Origin: Actinomadura litoris
GTDB lineage: Bacteria > Actinomycetota > Actinomycetes > Streptosporangiales > Streptosporangiaceae
DNA: 64,000 nt
Direction: 5' to 3'
NCBI RefSeq assembly: GCF_009733595.1
Contig: NZ_WOFH01000001.1
Location: 558,001-622,000 of the forward strand
Shown here piece after piece: positions 7,574 through 15,202 of this stretch. The position numbers and the translations under genes are program-made. The notes below the pieces were generated by a model, which was not told where the DNA came from, made no database searches, and worked only from the letters and a program-made list of their open reading frames with translations. Position 1 is the stretch's first letter. Each line of letters opens with the position of its first letter.

Positions 7574-8463
7574 GCGCCCCCGTTCGTGCGGCGCGGCTGG
7601 CGGACGTGAGAGGCGGACGCGGCGCCGGGCGGGGTGTCGGTGGGCGTGGTCACGCGGCCGGTGCGGGAGGTGGCGTTGACGGCCAGCCCCTCCGCCAGCG
7701 CCGTACCGTTCGCGGTCACCGTCACGTCACCCGACACCGACCGGGCGGCGATGGCGGCGCCCGCGGTCGCGCGGATCCGGATGTCACCCGAGACGGTCGA
7801 CACCTCGGCACGGCCGGCGAAGTCGGTCACCGTGACGTCCCCAGAGGTGGTCGCGGCGTACACATCATCGGCGCGGCCGAGATGGACATCACCCGACACC
7901 GACCGCACCACCGCGGCACCGTCCACCACCGCGGCCGACACATCACCCGAGGTGGTCTTGGCACGCAACGCCCCAACACCACCGGCCGACACATCACCCG
8001 CGGTCGAGGTGAAGTCGACCTCGGCGAACTCCCCCAAACACGCCAGCGACGCCGACCGGGTCAGAGCGGCCACCGACGACCCCTCGGGAAGCTTCGCAAT
8101 GATCTCGATACGGCCACCGGTCGCGCCGCGACCGGTGATCTCCACACCACCGATCACGACACGGCCGCCGAGGTTGACGACGCCACCGATCTCGACGCCG
8201 GTCACGGTCTGAGTGCTACCTGCGAAGGCGACGCTGGCGGCGGTGGGGTGAACCCGCACGGTCAGGGTGCCGGTCGGCTCGTCCCACCGCAGGACGGCGT
8301 CACAGACGGCCTCGTGGACGGCGGGGTCATCGCCGCGGGCCGTCACGGTGACCTCGGCGACCGTGCGGGACGGGTCGGTGATGACGCGGATCTCACCGGC
8401 CGGCAGGTCGACCAAGAAGGCCATCGGGCCGGGACGCGTCGCGGTCAGGGTGCGGGCGGTCAT
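7570..8463 (-). CDS. DUF4097-type beta-repeat protein
   Basis: 297 residues. After about 130 residues of beta-rich sequence, a repeat of roughly 20 residues with core SGDV recurs at least six times (TTSGDVSAAVV, SVSGDVHLG, TTSGDVTVTD, TVSGDIRIR, SVSGDVTVT), the right-handed beta-helix pattern of DUF4097. There is no signal peptide or membrane anchor, so it is probably cytoplasmic. ATG at 8463 overlaps the previous stop (ATGA). The family has no settled function; in this operon it may be a scaffold or surface-associated transfer factor, which is speculative. Confidence 0.8.
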   Translation of the reverse strand: MTARTLTATRPGPMAFLVDLPAGEIRVITDPSRTVAEVTVTARGDDPAVHEAVCDAVLRWDEPTGTLTVRVHPTAASVAFAGSTQTVTGVEIGGVVNLGGRVVIGGVEITGRGATGGRIEIIAKLPEGSSVAALTRSASLACLGEFAEVDFTSTAGDVSAGGVGALRAKTTSGDVSAAVVDGAAVVRSVSGDVHLGRADDVYAATTSGDVTVTDFAGRAEVSTVSGDIRIRATAGAAIAARSVSGDVTVTANGTALAEGLAVNATSRTGRVTTPTDTPPGAASASHVRQPRRTNGGA

Positions 8464-8633
8464 CGGGCGTTCTCCTCAAGGCGCTCCATCAGCGCCAACA
8501 GCCGGGACTCGACGTCTTCGAGAGTCAGTTGCCGGTCGGCGGTCCACTTGTCGGCCGACTCGGCGAAGCACGCAGCGATGCGGCCGGTGATCTCGGCGAG
8601 TTCGACGGTGATCTGCCGGTTGGTCAGCGCCAT
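8460..8633 (-). CDS. 57-aa helical protein
   Basis: Begins MALTNRQITVELAEITGRIA and is dominated by charged amphipathic helix, ending RLLALMERLEENAR, which could form a short coiled coil. It starts one base after the whiB-like stop and overlaps the DUF4097 start, so it is clearly in the operon. It is short, and no family is recognised; it may be a small partner protein. Confidence 0.6.
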   Translation of the reverse strand: MALTNRQITVELAEITGRIAACFAESADKWTADRQLTLEDVESRLLALMERLEENAR

Positions 8634-8634
8634 G

Positions 8635-8943
8635 TCAGGCCACCTCGCCGAGGTCGAAGTTGGACAGGTCGGAGAGGGTGGCGAGTTCGGTGGCGGTGAA
8701 ACCGGCCCACACCCCGTACTCGGGGCGGATCCGCATCGCCAGCTCCAAGCACGCGCCACGCAGCGGGCAGGACTCGCACACCTCCCTGGCGACCAGTTCG
8801 CGGGCCGCGCGCTCGTCCGAGGTCTCCTCGCCGTCCGGGCCGGTGTGCAACTCGGGATCGAACCGGCACTGAGCGCCGGTAATGGGCTCGCCGCGCAGGT
8901 CGACACCGGCGAGCGCGGCCGACGGAGACAGGAAGCGGGACAT
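8635..8943 (-). CDS. WhiB-like iron-sulfur transcription factor
   Basis: 102 residues. Four Fe-S ligands are visible in the Wbl spacing: Cys at AQCRFDP (about 27), then CESCPLRGAC (CxxC-x5-C, about 56-65). The GVWAGF turn (about 77-82) is the usual GVWGG signature with one change. The start is ATG 8943 with an AGGTG ribosome site five bases away; the frame is open to an ATG at 9048, adding 35 residues that encode the GAQAT repeat. It is likely a regulator of the element's transfer operon. Wbl genes in AICEs are known; the target is inferred. Confidence 0.88.
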   Translation of the reverse strand: MSRFLSPSAALAGVDLRGEPITGAQCRFDPELHTGPDGEETSDERAARELVAREVCESCPLRGACLELAMRIRPEYGVWAGFTATELATLSDLSNFDLGEVA

Positions 8944-8989
8944 GGTCACCTCGTGTGAGACGGTGATCGGTCGTGAGGAGCGGTCCTCG

Positions 8990-9018
8990 GCGGCGTGCTT
9001 GGTGGCTTGTGCGCCGAA
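8990..9018. repeat. AICE repeat copy 3 (upstream of whiB-like gene)
   Basis: CGGCGTGCTTGGTGGCTTGT followed by GCGCCG is essentially identical to the copy at 2337-2366. On the minus strand it encodes FGAQATKHAAED in an open extension of the WhiB-like frame from an ATG at 9048 that lacks a good ribosome site. It could be a translated leader or a DNA element. Confidence 0.55.
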
Positions 9019-9055
9019 GGCGAGCGGCTGTGAGCGATAGACGGTCATTGCGGAA

Positions 9056-9202
9056 TCAACCCAGGTGGCCGGAGAACGTAGTGATGGCGTGGATCACCTG
9101 GTTGACCAGCGCCGCGGCCTTCACCGGGTTGTTGATCGCGAAGATGGCCAGCGCGATGCCGGCGAGCCACTGCGGGATGTTGCTGGACTTCTGCGGAATC
9201 AC
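9056..9202 (-). CDS. 48-aa membrane-like protein at the head of the transfer operon
   Basis: GTG start at 9202 with GGAG seven bases upstream, stop TGA at 9056-9058. The protein begins MIPQKSSNIPQWLAGIALAI and continues with FAINNPVKAAALVNQVIHAI, so it has a hydrophobic stretch at residues 11-23 and an amphipathic C-terminal half. It is the first gene after the divergent promoter region, and its size, start signal and place resemble small proteins found before whiB or spd genes in AICEs. No function is known. Confidence 0.6.
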   Translation of the reverse strand: MIPQKSSNIPQWLAGIALAIFAINNPVKAAALVNQVIHAITTFSGHLG

Positions 9203-9230
9203 GGCACGACTCCTGACGTTGAGGCGATAT

Positions 9231-9337
9231 GCCAAACGTTTGTCGTTTGACGTAAGTCAGAGTGCGCCCGAGTCGCTGTACCTGTCAAGGGTCGCCAGTC
9301 GTTTGGCGTTTGACGTTTCGTCTGGTTAGGTAGACCT
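9231..9337. promoter_or_regulatory. Divergent promoter/operator region for GntR and transfer operon
   Basis: GCCAAACG (9231-9238) is inverted as CGTTTGGC (9300-9307), and CGTTTGACGT occurs directly at 9244-9253 and 9307-9316. A TTGACG at 9310-9315 with TAGACC at 9331-9336 may drive the gntR gene. On the minus strand a consensus TTGACA lies at 9288-9283. The paired motifs are good candidates for the GntR repressor binding sites. Confidence 0.55.
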
Positions 9338-9371
9338 AAGCAGCACACAGACAGCAGGAAGGGGCAGTTAG

Positions 9372-10139
9372 ATGCCCAACTCAGAGCGTCACGGGTTCCG
9401 CGAGATCGCGGCGAAAATCCGTGAAGAAATCTACGAGGGGGCGTACCCCACGGGGAGCGTCCTGCCCGCCGAACCCGAGCTGGCGGAGCGCTACGGCGCC
9501 TCGCGCAGCTTGGTGAACCGGGCGATGCAGATGCTCGCAGCCGAGGGCATCGTGCGACCCCGTCAGGGACGCGGAACCATGGTGACGTGGCTACCGCCGA
9601 TGCTTCACTCGCCGGCCCGGTACGACCGCGCGGAGCGTGAGAACAACGGTGCCCGCGGCGCGTTCGACGCCGAGGTGCGAGCGCGCGGCCTGGAGCCTCA
9701 ACACGAGATCACCACCGAACACGCCGAACCGCGGGCACATGTCGCCGAGCTGCTCGGCCTGCCCGCCGGCGAGGTGAACTGTCTCGTCCGGCGCCGCCGT
9801 CTGCTGGCCAGCGGCATCCCCGTCCGGCTTAACGCCAGTTGGTTCCCGCTGGAGATCGCGGGCGGGACGGTCCTGGAAGAGGAGGGGCCGGTCATCGTGG
9901 GTGGGGTCAAGAGCGCCCTCGGCGAACTCGGCTACCCACAGGTCACGGCGCGCGAAGAGATCACGCCCAGCCGTCTGCCCACCGACGCCGAAGCGCGGGC
10001 GCTGGAAATCAGCCCGGAACGTACCGTGGTGGAGATAACCCACGTGGGCATGACCGCCGAGGGCCGCGCCGTCGAGGTCACGATCTCTGTCGCCCCCGCC
10101 CACTACCTCACGGCACAGTACGAGTTCCCGCTCGCCTGA
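9372..10139 (+). CDS. GntR/HutC-family regulator (KorSA-like)
   Basis: 255 residues. A GntR winged helix at about 8-75 (REIAAKIREEIYEGAYPTGS, then LPAEPELAERYGASRSLVNRA) is followed by a UTRA effector domain at about 100-250. In AICEs such as pSAM2 this family (KorSA) represses transfer and replication genes. It is divergent from the transfer operon, with repeated CGTTTGACGT motifs between, consistent with autoregulation and operon repression. GGAAGGGGCAG provides a ribosome site. The effector is unknown; a metabolite linked to the next gene is possible but inferred. Confidence 0.88.
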   Translation: MPNSERHGFREIAAKIREEIYEGAYPTGSVLPAEPELAERYGASRSLVNRAMQMLAAEGIVRPRQGRGTMVTWLPPMLHSPARYDRAERENNGARGAFDAEVRARGLEPQHEITTEHAEPRAHVAELLGLPAGEVNCLVRRRRLLASGIPVRLNASWFPLEIAGGTVLEEEGPVIVGGVKSALGELGYPQVTAREEITPSRLPTDAEARALEISPERTVVEITHVGMTAEGRAVEVTISVAPAHYLTAQYEFPLA

Positions 10140-10158
10140 CATCCGGAGACCACACCCC

Positions 10159-11319
10159 ATGATCACGCGACTCGTCGAAGACCACGCCCGGACGCTCGCC
10201 GCGGACGCGCACCTACCCGCGTTCGTCTACGACCTCGCCGCACTCCGGGACCACGCAGCCGAGGTCAAGGCGGCACTCTCAGCGCCAGGCGCGCCGGAGA
10301 TCTTCTATGCCGCCAAAGCCAACCCCGATGTCCCGATCCTGCGCGCCCTCGCTCTATACGTCGACGGCATCGAGGTCGCGTCCGGCGGTGAGCTGGCGCA
10401 CGTGCGCGAGGCACTCCCGGACGCACGGTTGGCTTTCGGCGGCCCCGGCAAGACCGATGACGAACTCGAACTAGCGCTCAACCTCGGAGTCGAGCGCATC
10501 CACGTCGAAAGCCCGTACGAGCTCTCCCGCCTCGCGCGCATCGCCGAGGCGGCCGGGCGCGAAATCGACATCCTGCTACGAGTCAACCTCGCCAGCGACC
10601 GCAGCAGCGTCGTGCTGGCCATGAGCGGCCCGTTTGGCATGGACCCCGAACTCATGGACACCTGCACCGACACCCTGACCGCCTCGCCGCACGTACGCCT
10701 ACGCGGAATCCACGCGCACCTAGCGTCCGGGCTGGACGCAACCGCCATGGCGGCCCAGTCCGCCGAGATCCTCGCATGGGGCCGCGCATGGCTCGACAGG
10801 ATCGGCCACACCGGGCCGCGGGAGTTCAACCTCGGCGGCGGCATGGCCGTCGACTACAGCACACCGGGTACCCGCTTCGACTGGAAGCAGTACGGCGCCG
10901 AGGTCGCCGCCCTCGCCGAGCCAGGCGAGACATTGCGCATCGAACCGGGCCGGTCCATCAGCGTCTACGCAGGCTGGTACGTCACCGAAGTACTGGACGT
11001 AAAGAAGGCACACGGCCAGTGGTACGCCGTCCTACGCGGCGGCACCATGCACATCCGGACACCGGTCACCAAACAACACAACCACCCGTTCGACGTCCTC
11101 ACCGGCAACAGCGACGGCCCCACGGTCGCCGACGAGCCCGTCACGCTCGTCGGCCAGCTCTGCACACCAAAGGACGTCTTCGCACGCGAGGTCCCCACAG
11201 ACCGCATCGCAGTCGGCGACCTAGTCGCCTTCTCCATGGCCGGCGCCTACGCCTGGAACATCTCCCACCACGACTTCCTCATGCACCCGAAGCCGCACTT
11301 TAGATACTTGGACGCATAA
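10159..11319 (+). CDS. Type III PLP-dependent decarboxylase-like protein (LysA/ornithine decarboxylase fold)
   Basis: 386 residues. The N-terminal barrel has the PLP-lysine motif FYAAKANPD (Lys about 54), GIEVASGGEL, a HAHLASG segment, GGGMAVDY and EPGRSI phosphate-binding motifs. The C-terminal beta domain carries GQLCTPKDVF, in the place of the CxxxD active-site motif, and GAYAWNISHHDF. This matches diaminopimelate/ornithine decarboxylase relatives used in siderophore and amino acid metabolism. It lies 19 bases after the gntR stop and so is in the same transcript. As element cargo it might supply a polyamine-type product; the substrate is not known. Confidence 0.8.
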   Translation: MITRLVEDHARTLAADAHLPAFVYDLAALRDHAAEVKAALSAPGAPEIFYAAKANPDVPILRALALYVDGIEVASGGELAHVREALPDARLAFGGPGKTDDELELALNLGVERIHVESPYELSRLARIAEAAGREIDILLRVNLASDRSSVVLAMSGPFGMDPELMDTCTDTLTASPHVRLRGIHAHLASGLDATAMAAQSAEILAWGRAWLDRIGHTGPREFNLGGGMAVDYSTPGTRFDWKQYGAEVAALAEPGETLRIEPGRSISVYAGWYVTEVLDVKKAHGQWYAVLRGGTMHIRTPVTKQHNHPFDVLTGNSDGPTVADEPVTLVGQLCTPKDVFAREVPTDRIAVGDLVAFSMAGAYAWNISHHDFLMHPKPHFRYLDA

Positions 11320-11328
11320 TCCTTTTGA

Positions 11329-11354
11329 GGCCCCGGGCACATCTGCCCGGGGCC
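11329..11354. terminator. Bidirectional hairpin terminator
   Basis: GGCCCCGGGCA (11329-11339), loop CATC, TGCCCGGGGCC (11344-11354), a perfect 11-bp stem between convergent genes ending at 11319 and 11360. T-run support is weak on both sides. Confidence 0.75.
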
Positions 11355-11359
11355 GACTA

Positions 11360-12382
11360 TTAGCGCCCGAGTATAGCCCGCACCACCTCGCCGAGGGCGG
11401 CCGCCATGCGAACCGGAACGGCGTTGCCTATCTGCTGTTCTATAGACCCATAGTGGCCCATGAACCGATAGGTCAGCGGGAAAGTCTGAAGAACTGCCGC
11501 CTCCCGAAGAGTTATTCCCCGATGCTCCGTGGGGTGGATGAAACTTCCACACGCCGGTGTGGTGCATCGAGTCGTCATCGTCGGCGCGGGCGCGTCAAGA
11601 CGAATGCGTCCGTAAGATGCCGTCGCTGTCCGCCCTGTAACCCGCCTATGGCAATCGAGTTGAAGGTCAGGTGGCAGATCAAACCTACTGCCGTTCACCG
11701 GAACCGCAGCAATGCGGGCCGCCACCTGGGGGCTGTTCTGCCGATATCGATCGAGAGGATCGTCGCGGATTTCACTCTTGCGGAGCAGATCAAAAGCTTC
11801 TTTGACTGTAGTTTCAGTCAGTTCAAAGCGCTCCGGGATTAGATCTGTTATTTTCTCCGGGAGGCGGCGCCGAACAGCTCTTGACGCACCAATGATAATG
11901 AGCCTCTTGCGGCGTTGAGGTACGCCCAGATCAGCAGCGTTCACCTTGTACTGTTTGAAGCGATAGCCCACCGCTTCCAGCGTTGCCAGGAGTTTCGGAA
12001 GTCGATTATCCCGCGCAAGGCCCGGTACATTTTCCAGCAAAATCACGCGAGGTCTGAACGCGAATACGAAATTGGCAACATCAAGAACTAGATCATTGCG
12101 TTCTTCGTCAATATCACCACTTGCAAGAGTGGAGAATCCTTGACACGGAGGACATGCTTTAAGTAGCTCAAGGCTGCCTCGCCTCAATCCCAATTCTCGC
12201 CTAAAGGCATCAGGATCGAGCTGCCGTATATCGATTTGCTTGAGTAGTACGTCGGGATGGTTGGCCTGGTATGACTGACACGCGTAGGCGTCATTCTCCA
12301 CTGCGCCGATGACCGAGATGCCAGCCTGGCGCAGCCCAGCCGTAGCGCCGCCGGCGCCGGCGAACAGGTCCACAGCTCTCAC
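11360..12382 (-). CDS. C5-cytosine DNA methyltransferase of a restriction-like pair
   Basis: About 340 residues from a GTG at 12382, giving the standard opening RAVDLFAGAGG (motif I); GTGs at 12394 and 12415 are alternatives. Motif IV ACPPCQGFS with catalytic Cys80, motif VI ENV (117-119), motif VIII QRRKRL, and motif X QIGNAVP are intact, so it should be active. The DNA is clearly AT-richer than the rest of the element. It is divergent from a GHKL ATPase gene, an arrangement known from MORC/MutL-like restriction systems. The likely role is protection of host DNA, with target sequence unknown. Confidence 0.9.
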   Translation of the reverse strand: MRAVDLFAGAGGATAGLRQAGISVIGAVENDAYACQSYQANHPDVLLKQIDIRQLDPDAFRRELGLRRGSLELLKACPPCQGFSTLASGDIDEERNDLVLDVANFVFAFRPRVILLENVPGLARDNRLPKLLATLEAVGYRFKQYKVNAADLGVPQRRKRLIIIGASRAVRRRLPEKITDLIPERFELTETTVKEAFDLLRKSEIRDDPLDRYRQNSPQVAARIAAVPVNGSRFDLPPDLQLDCHRRVTGRTATASYGRIRLDAPAPTMTTRCTTPACGSFIHPTEHRGITLREAAVLQTFPLTYRFMGHYGSIEQQIGNAVPVRMAAALGEVVRAILGR

Positions 12383-12517
12383 AGCGCTGCCCACCCACCT
12401 GATCTTAGTGGCCACTACCGGCTCTTGTCTTGCTCCAACTTGCCAAACGAGTGACGCTATGCCTTGCCATGCCTCACCCCAGTCGTGAGGACGACCCGTC
12501 CAGGAAGGGTATCTAGC

Positions 12518-14464
12518 ATGACGGATGGCCGGCTGCAACTGAAGTTTGGCGGATCCTTGGTGGAGCAGCTCGGAGCACAGCTGTATCCCAGCGTCACCGC
12601 CACAGTCGCCGAGCTAATCTCGAACGCTTGGGATGCCGACGCTAAGCACGTTTGGATTCAGATACCGTTCGGTAAGTGGCAACCGGACGATGAGATCGTG
12701 GTGCTGGACGACGGGCATGGCATGACCCGCCAGCAGGCTCAGGACACGTATCTCGTCGTTGGCAGAAAGCGGCGAATCCAGTTTGGCAACAAGTCGGAAA
12801 GCCAGGGCAGGCTTGTTCATGGACGCAAAGGTATTGGAAAGCTTGCCGCGTTCGGGACGGCTGGTGTTTTGGACTGCACCACAATTCGCTCAGGCGAACG
12901 CACTGACTTTCGATTGGATTACGATCACATTCGACAGCTTTCGCCTGCCGAGGATTATGAGGTTGAAGACGTATCAGAGCTACAACCGATGGTGACCCCT
13001 GATGGAGACGTCCTAGAGCACGGAACGCGTGTCCGGCTTTCGCGACTTAAGCTTAAGAAGAGTATCTCGCGGGACCAATTTATGCGCTCAATGTCCCGCC
13101 GCTTTGCCCTCAGCGAGAACGAAATGCAGATCATCATCAACTCGTCCGAGGGGCTGAAGCGCTTCGACATCAAATGTCAGTTCAGGTTTCCGAAAGACGG
13201 CGTACCTACCGGTGATGTTCACGTAGCTGCTAACGGCTGGGCGGAAGAGACGCTGATCAACGAGGCTGGGGATCCCCGCCCGGTCCGATGGTGGATCGGC
13301 TTTACCGAGAAGCCTCTTGACGAGGATGCACAGCAAGGAATCTCCATAATCGCCAATGGAAAGATGGCGCAGCGCCCCTTCAAGTTCGAATCCTCCCAGG
13401 GGACGGAGGGGCAATTGGGACAGGAATATCTCGTCGGCGAAGTGCGCGCCGACTGGCTTGACATTGGCGTGGACATAGAAGACGACCTCATCCAGTCGAA
13501 TCGCGACCAGTTGCAGCTGGAGGACGAGAGGCTGCAATTCTTCCTCGACTGGGGGCGCAGACGTCTCCGCTGGGCACTGAAGGAGCGCAACACGCTGCGC
13601 CGAGAGGCCACATATGAAAAGGTGCAGGTTAATGAGGATGTGAAGGAGATCCTAAAGCCGTACACAAAGACGGAGCAGCGACGGCTTCTTAATGTCGCGC
13701 GCACCGTGTCGAAGATACCGGAGATAGACGAGCGTGGCCTCGCCGACGCCATGAAGTCGGTCGTCAATGCTCAGTCCGAGAAAGCCGTACGAGAACTTAT
13801 GGAGGAGATCGAAGAACAAGACGACGCATTTCAGGAGCGCGTTTGGCAGATTGTGCACGACTTCGGCCTCATAGATGCGAGGCGAGTGCTGAGCATAATT
13901 GAGGCACGACTTGCAACGATCAGAAAGCTGAAAGACGCTATCAAGAACGGCGCCCGCGAGGTGCCAGAGATCCATAAGATCGTCATATCTGATCCATGGC
14001 TTCTGGATCCCAGGTGGAACATTATCGCCGACGAGGTCGACGTATCAACGCTGGGCGTTGCCTACGATCCGGAGGAAGGCGAAGACGGACTTCGCCTTGA
14101 TTTCATCTTTGCCCTTGCTCCTCATCCGCCAGCAAGGCTGGACGAGGTCATCGTGGTCGAAATCAAAAGAGGTACAGACGCAAAGGGCAAGGAACGAAAG
14201 GTGACACATGACGAGGTCACGAAGTTTCACCTATACGTGCTCGCAGTCAGGGAGCATTACCAGAGAAGCACGGAACATCCCGCCGTGCGCGGTTTGATGA
14301 TCACTCAAGCGTACACGGCCCAGGCGGATAGCTTGAGGCGCAGTCTTGAAAGCTCGACCGACGTTCGTCTCTCCTTCAGGACATGGGACAGGGTCATCGA
14401 GGAAACCGAGCGCATGCACGTCGCTTGGCTTAACGTCTCCAAAGACCGCATCGCCGAAGGATGA
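12518..14464 (+). CDS. GHKL ATPase with C-terminal nuclease-like domain (MORC-like restriction partner)
   Basis: 648 residues from the ATG at 12518, with AGGAAGG nine bases upstream. The GHKL ATPase motifs are clear: N box AELISNAWDAD (Glu32, Asn36), DDGHGM (64-69) and GRKGIGKLAAFG (102-113). A middle domain and a helical/coiled segment (about 340-480) follow. The C-terminal part has LRLDFIF (Asp about 528) and VVEIKRG (Glu548, Lys550), compatible with a PD-(D/E)xK nuclease. Prokaryotic MORC-type ATPases of this architecture are known beside DNA methylases in predicted restriction systems. It is AT-richer than its surroundings. Nuclease activity is inferred. Confidence 0.85.
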   Translation: MTDGRLQLKFGGSLVEQLGAQLYPSVTATVAELISNAWDADAKHVWIQIPFGKWQPDDEIVVLDDGHGMTRQQAQDTYLVVGRKRRIQFGNKSESQGRLVHGRKGIGKLAAFGTAGVLDCTTIRSGERTDFRLDYDHIRQLSPAEDYEVEDVSELQPMVTPDGDVLEHGTRVRLSRLKLKKSISRDQFMRSMSRRFALSENEMQIIINSSEGLKRFDIKCQFRFPKDGVPTGDVHVAANGWAEETLINEAGDPRPVRWWIGFTEKPLDEDAQQGISIIANGKMAQRPFKFESSQGTEGQLGQEYLVGEVRADWLDIGVDIEDDLIQSNRDQLQLEDERLQFFLDWGRRRLRWALKERNTLRREATYEKVQVNEDVKEILKPYTKTEQRRLLNVARTVSKIPEIDERGLADAMKSVVNAQSEKAVRELMEEIEEQDDAFQERVWQIVHDFGLIDARRVLSIIEARLATIRKLKDAIKNGAREVPEIHKIVISDPWLLDPRWNIIADEVDVSTLGVAYDPEEGEDGLRLDFIFALAPHPPARLDEVIVVEIKRGTDAKGKERKVTHDEVTKFHLYVLAVREHYQRSTEHPAVRGLMITQAYTAQADSLRRSLESSTDVRLSFRTWDRVIEETERMHVAWLNVSKDRIAEG

Positions 14465-14574
14465 GGCATGGTTAAACCACGCGGCGAGCTGGCGCGGCTG
14501 GTCGGCGTCGAGCCAGGACCGCGTGACCGCGTAGCTACGCGTCGCGGGTGCGGCCAAGGTCTGACCCGCGCCGT

Positions 14575-14814
14575 CGCAGAATCCGCAGAACCCTCGCGCC
14601 GCTTGTCGGCCGGGTTGCCGACCTCAGAACCGCGCGCCGCGTATTGCCGCGGAAATCCGCGTAATCCCGTGACCTGCGACGATACCCGCCAGGTGGCAGG
14701 GGCGACGGGGTTTCTGCGGCGGTTCGCCGGGCCTTCTGCGCACACCGCGTGACCTGGGCGGCCGCCCGCCGGCGAGGTCGAGACGGCTTTCTGCGGATTC
14801 TGCGGATTCTGCGG
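14575..14814. repeat. Iterated 9-mer TTCTGCGGA near the element's right end
   Basis: Three tandem copies at 14789-14797, 14798-14806 and 14807-14814 (last truncated), single copies near 14712 and 14734, and inverted copies CCGCAGAA around 14577-14590. No gene is supported in 14465-15080. Next to the attachment site, these could be integrase or excisionase arm sites, or replication iterons. Confidence 0.5.
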
Positions 14815-15084
14815 CGGGGGTCCGCGGGTTCCGGCCCCTCCCACCCAGGGCGCGGCCGACTCTGAGCATTCGTGATCAACTGCTGAATCCGGGGCTCTGA
14901 ACCGTCCCCTGAGCGCCGACCAGACCTCGGTGAGACTGATGGGAAGGGGACGGTTGGCGATCTCGGCAGAGGGGCGTTCCCGCTTGATCGTGCGGAACTT
15001 GTGCGCAAGTCGTCGTCCGGCCGCCGCCTGCTAGCAGCGTTCTAGCAGGTCACACGGGGTGCGCGGGAGCCGAAGCGTCGTTCA

Positions 15085-15126
15085 CTGAAAAGCGGAAGGT
15101 CGGCGGTTCGACCCCGCCCCTGCCCA
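15085..15126 (+). other. attR candidate: 3' half of tRNA-Phe
   Basis: CTGAAAA (15085-15091) is a tRNA anticodon loop with anticodon GAA. It is followed by GCGGA, a five-base variable loop AGGTC, a perfect T-arm GGCGG-TTCGACC-CCGCC (15102-15118), acceptor strand CCTGCCC and discriminator A. The 5' half is absent: the bases before the loop do not pair with GCGGA. A tRNA 3' half is what an AICE leaves at its distal junction. An AICE in tRNA-Phe (pMEA100) is known. Confidence 0.75.
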
Positions 15127-15140
15127 CTCCATTGACCAGC

Positions 15141-15178
15141 CAAAAGGCCCGGAACCATTCACGGTTCCGGGCCTTTTG
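15141..15178. terminator. Strong bidirectional terminator after the tRNA half
   Basis: A 16-bp perfect stem: CAAAAGGCCCGGAACC (15141-15156), loop ATTCAC, GGTTCCGGGCCTTTTG (15163-15178). It has T-runs in both directions, so it can end tRNA transcription and the convergent integrase remnant. Confidence 0.85.
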
Positions 15179-15202
15179 ACGGCAACCCTGACGGCAACGT
15201 CC

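Noticed and set aside
10159..11319. Housekeeping diaminopimelate decarboxylase (lysA)
   Set aside because: It sits in a mobile element under a GntR regulator and the active-site Cys motif differs; a specialised relative is more likely.
14787..14817. CRISPR-like tandem repeats
   Set aside because: The 9-bp units are contiguous without spacers, and no cas genes are present anywhere in the window.
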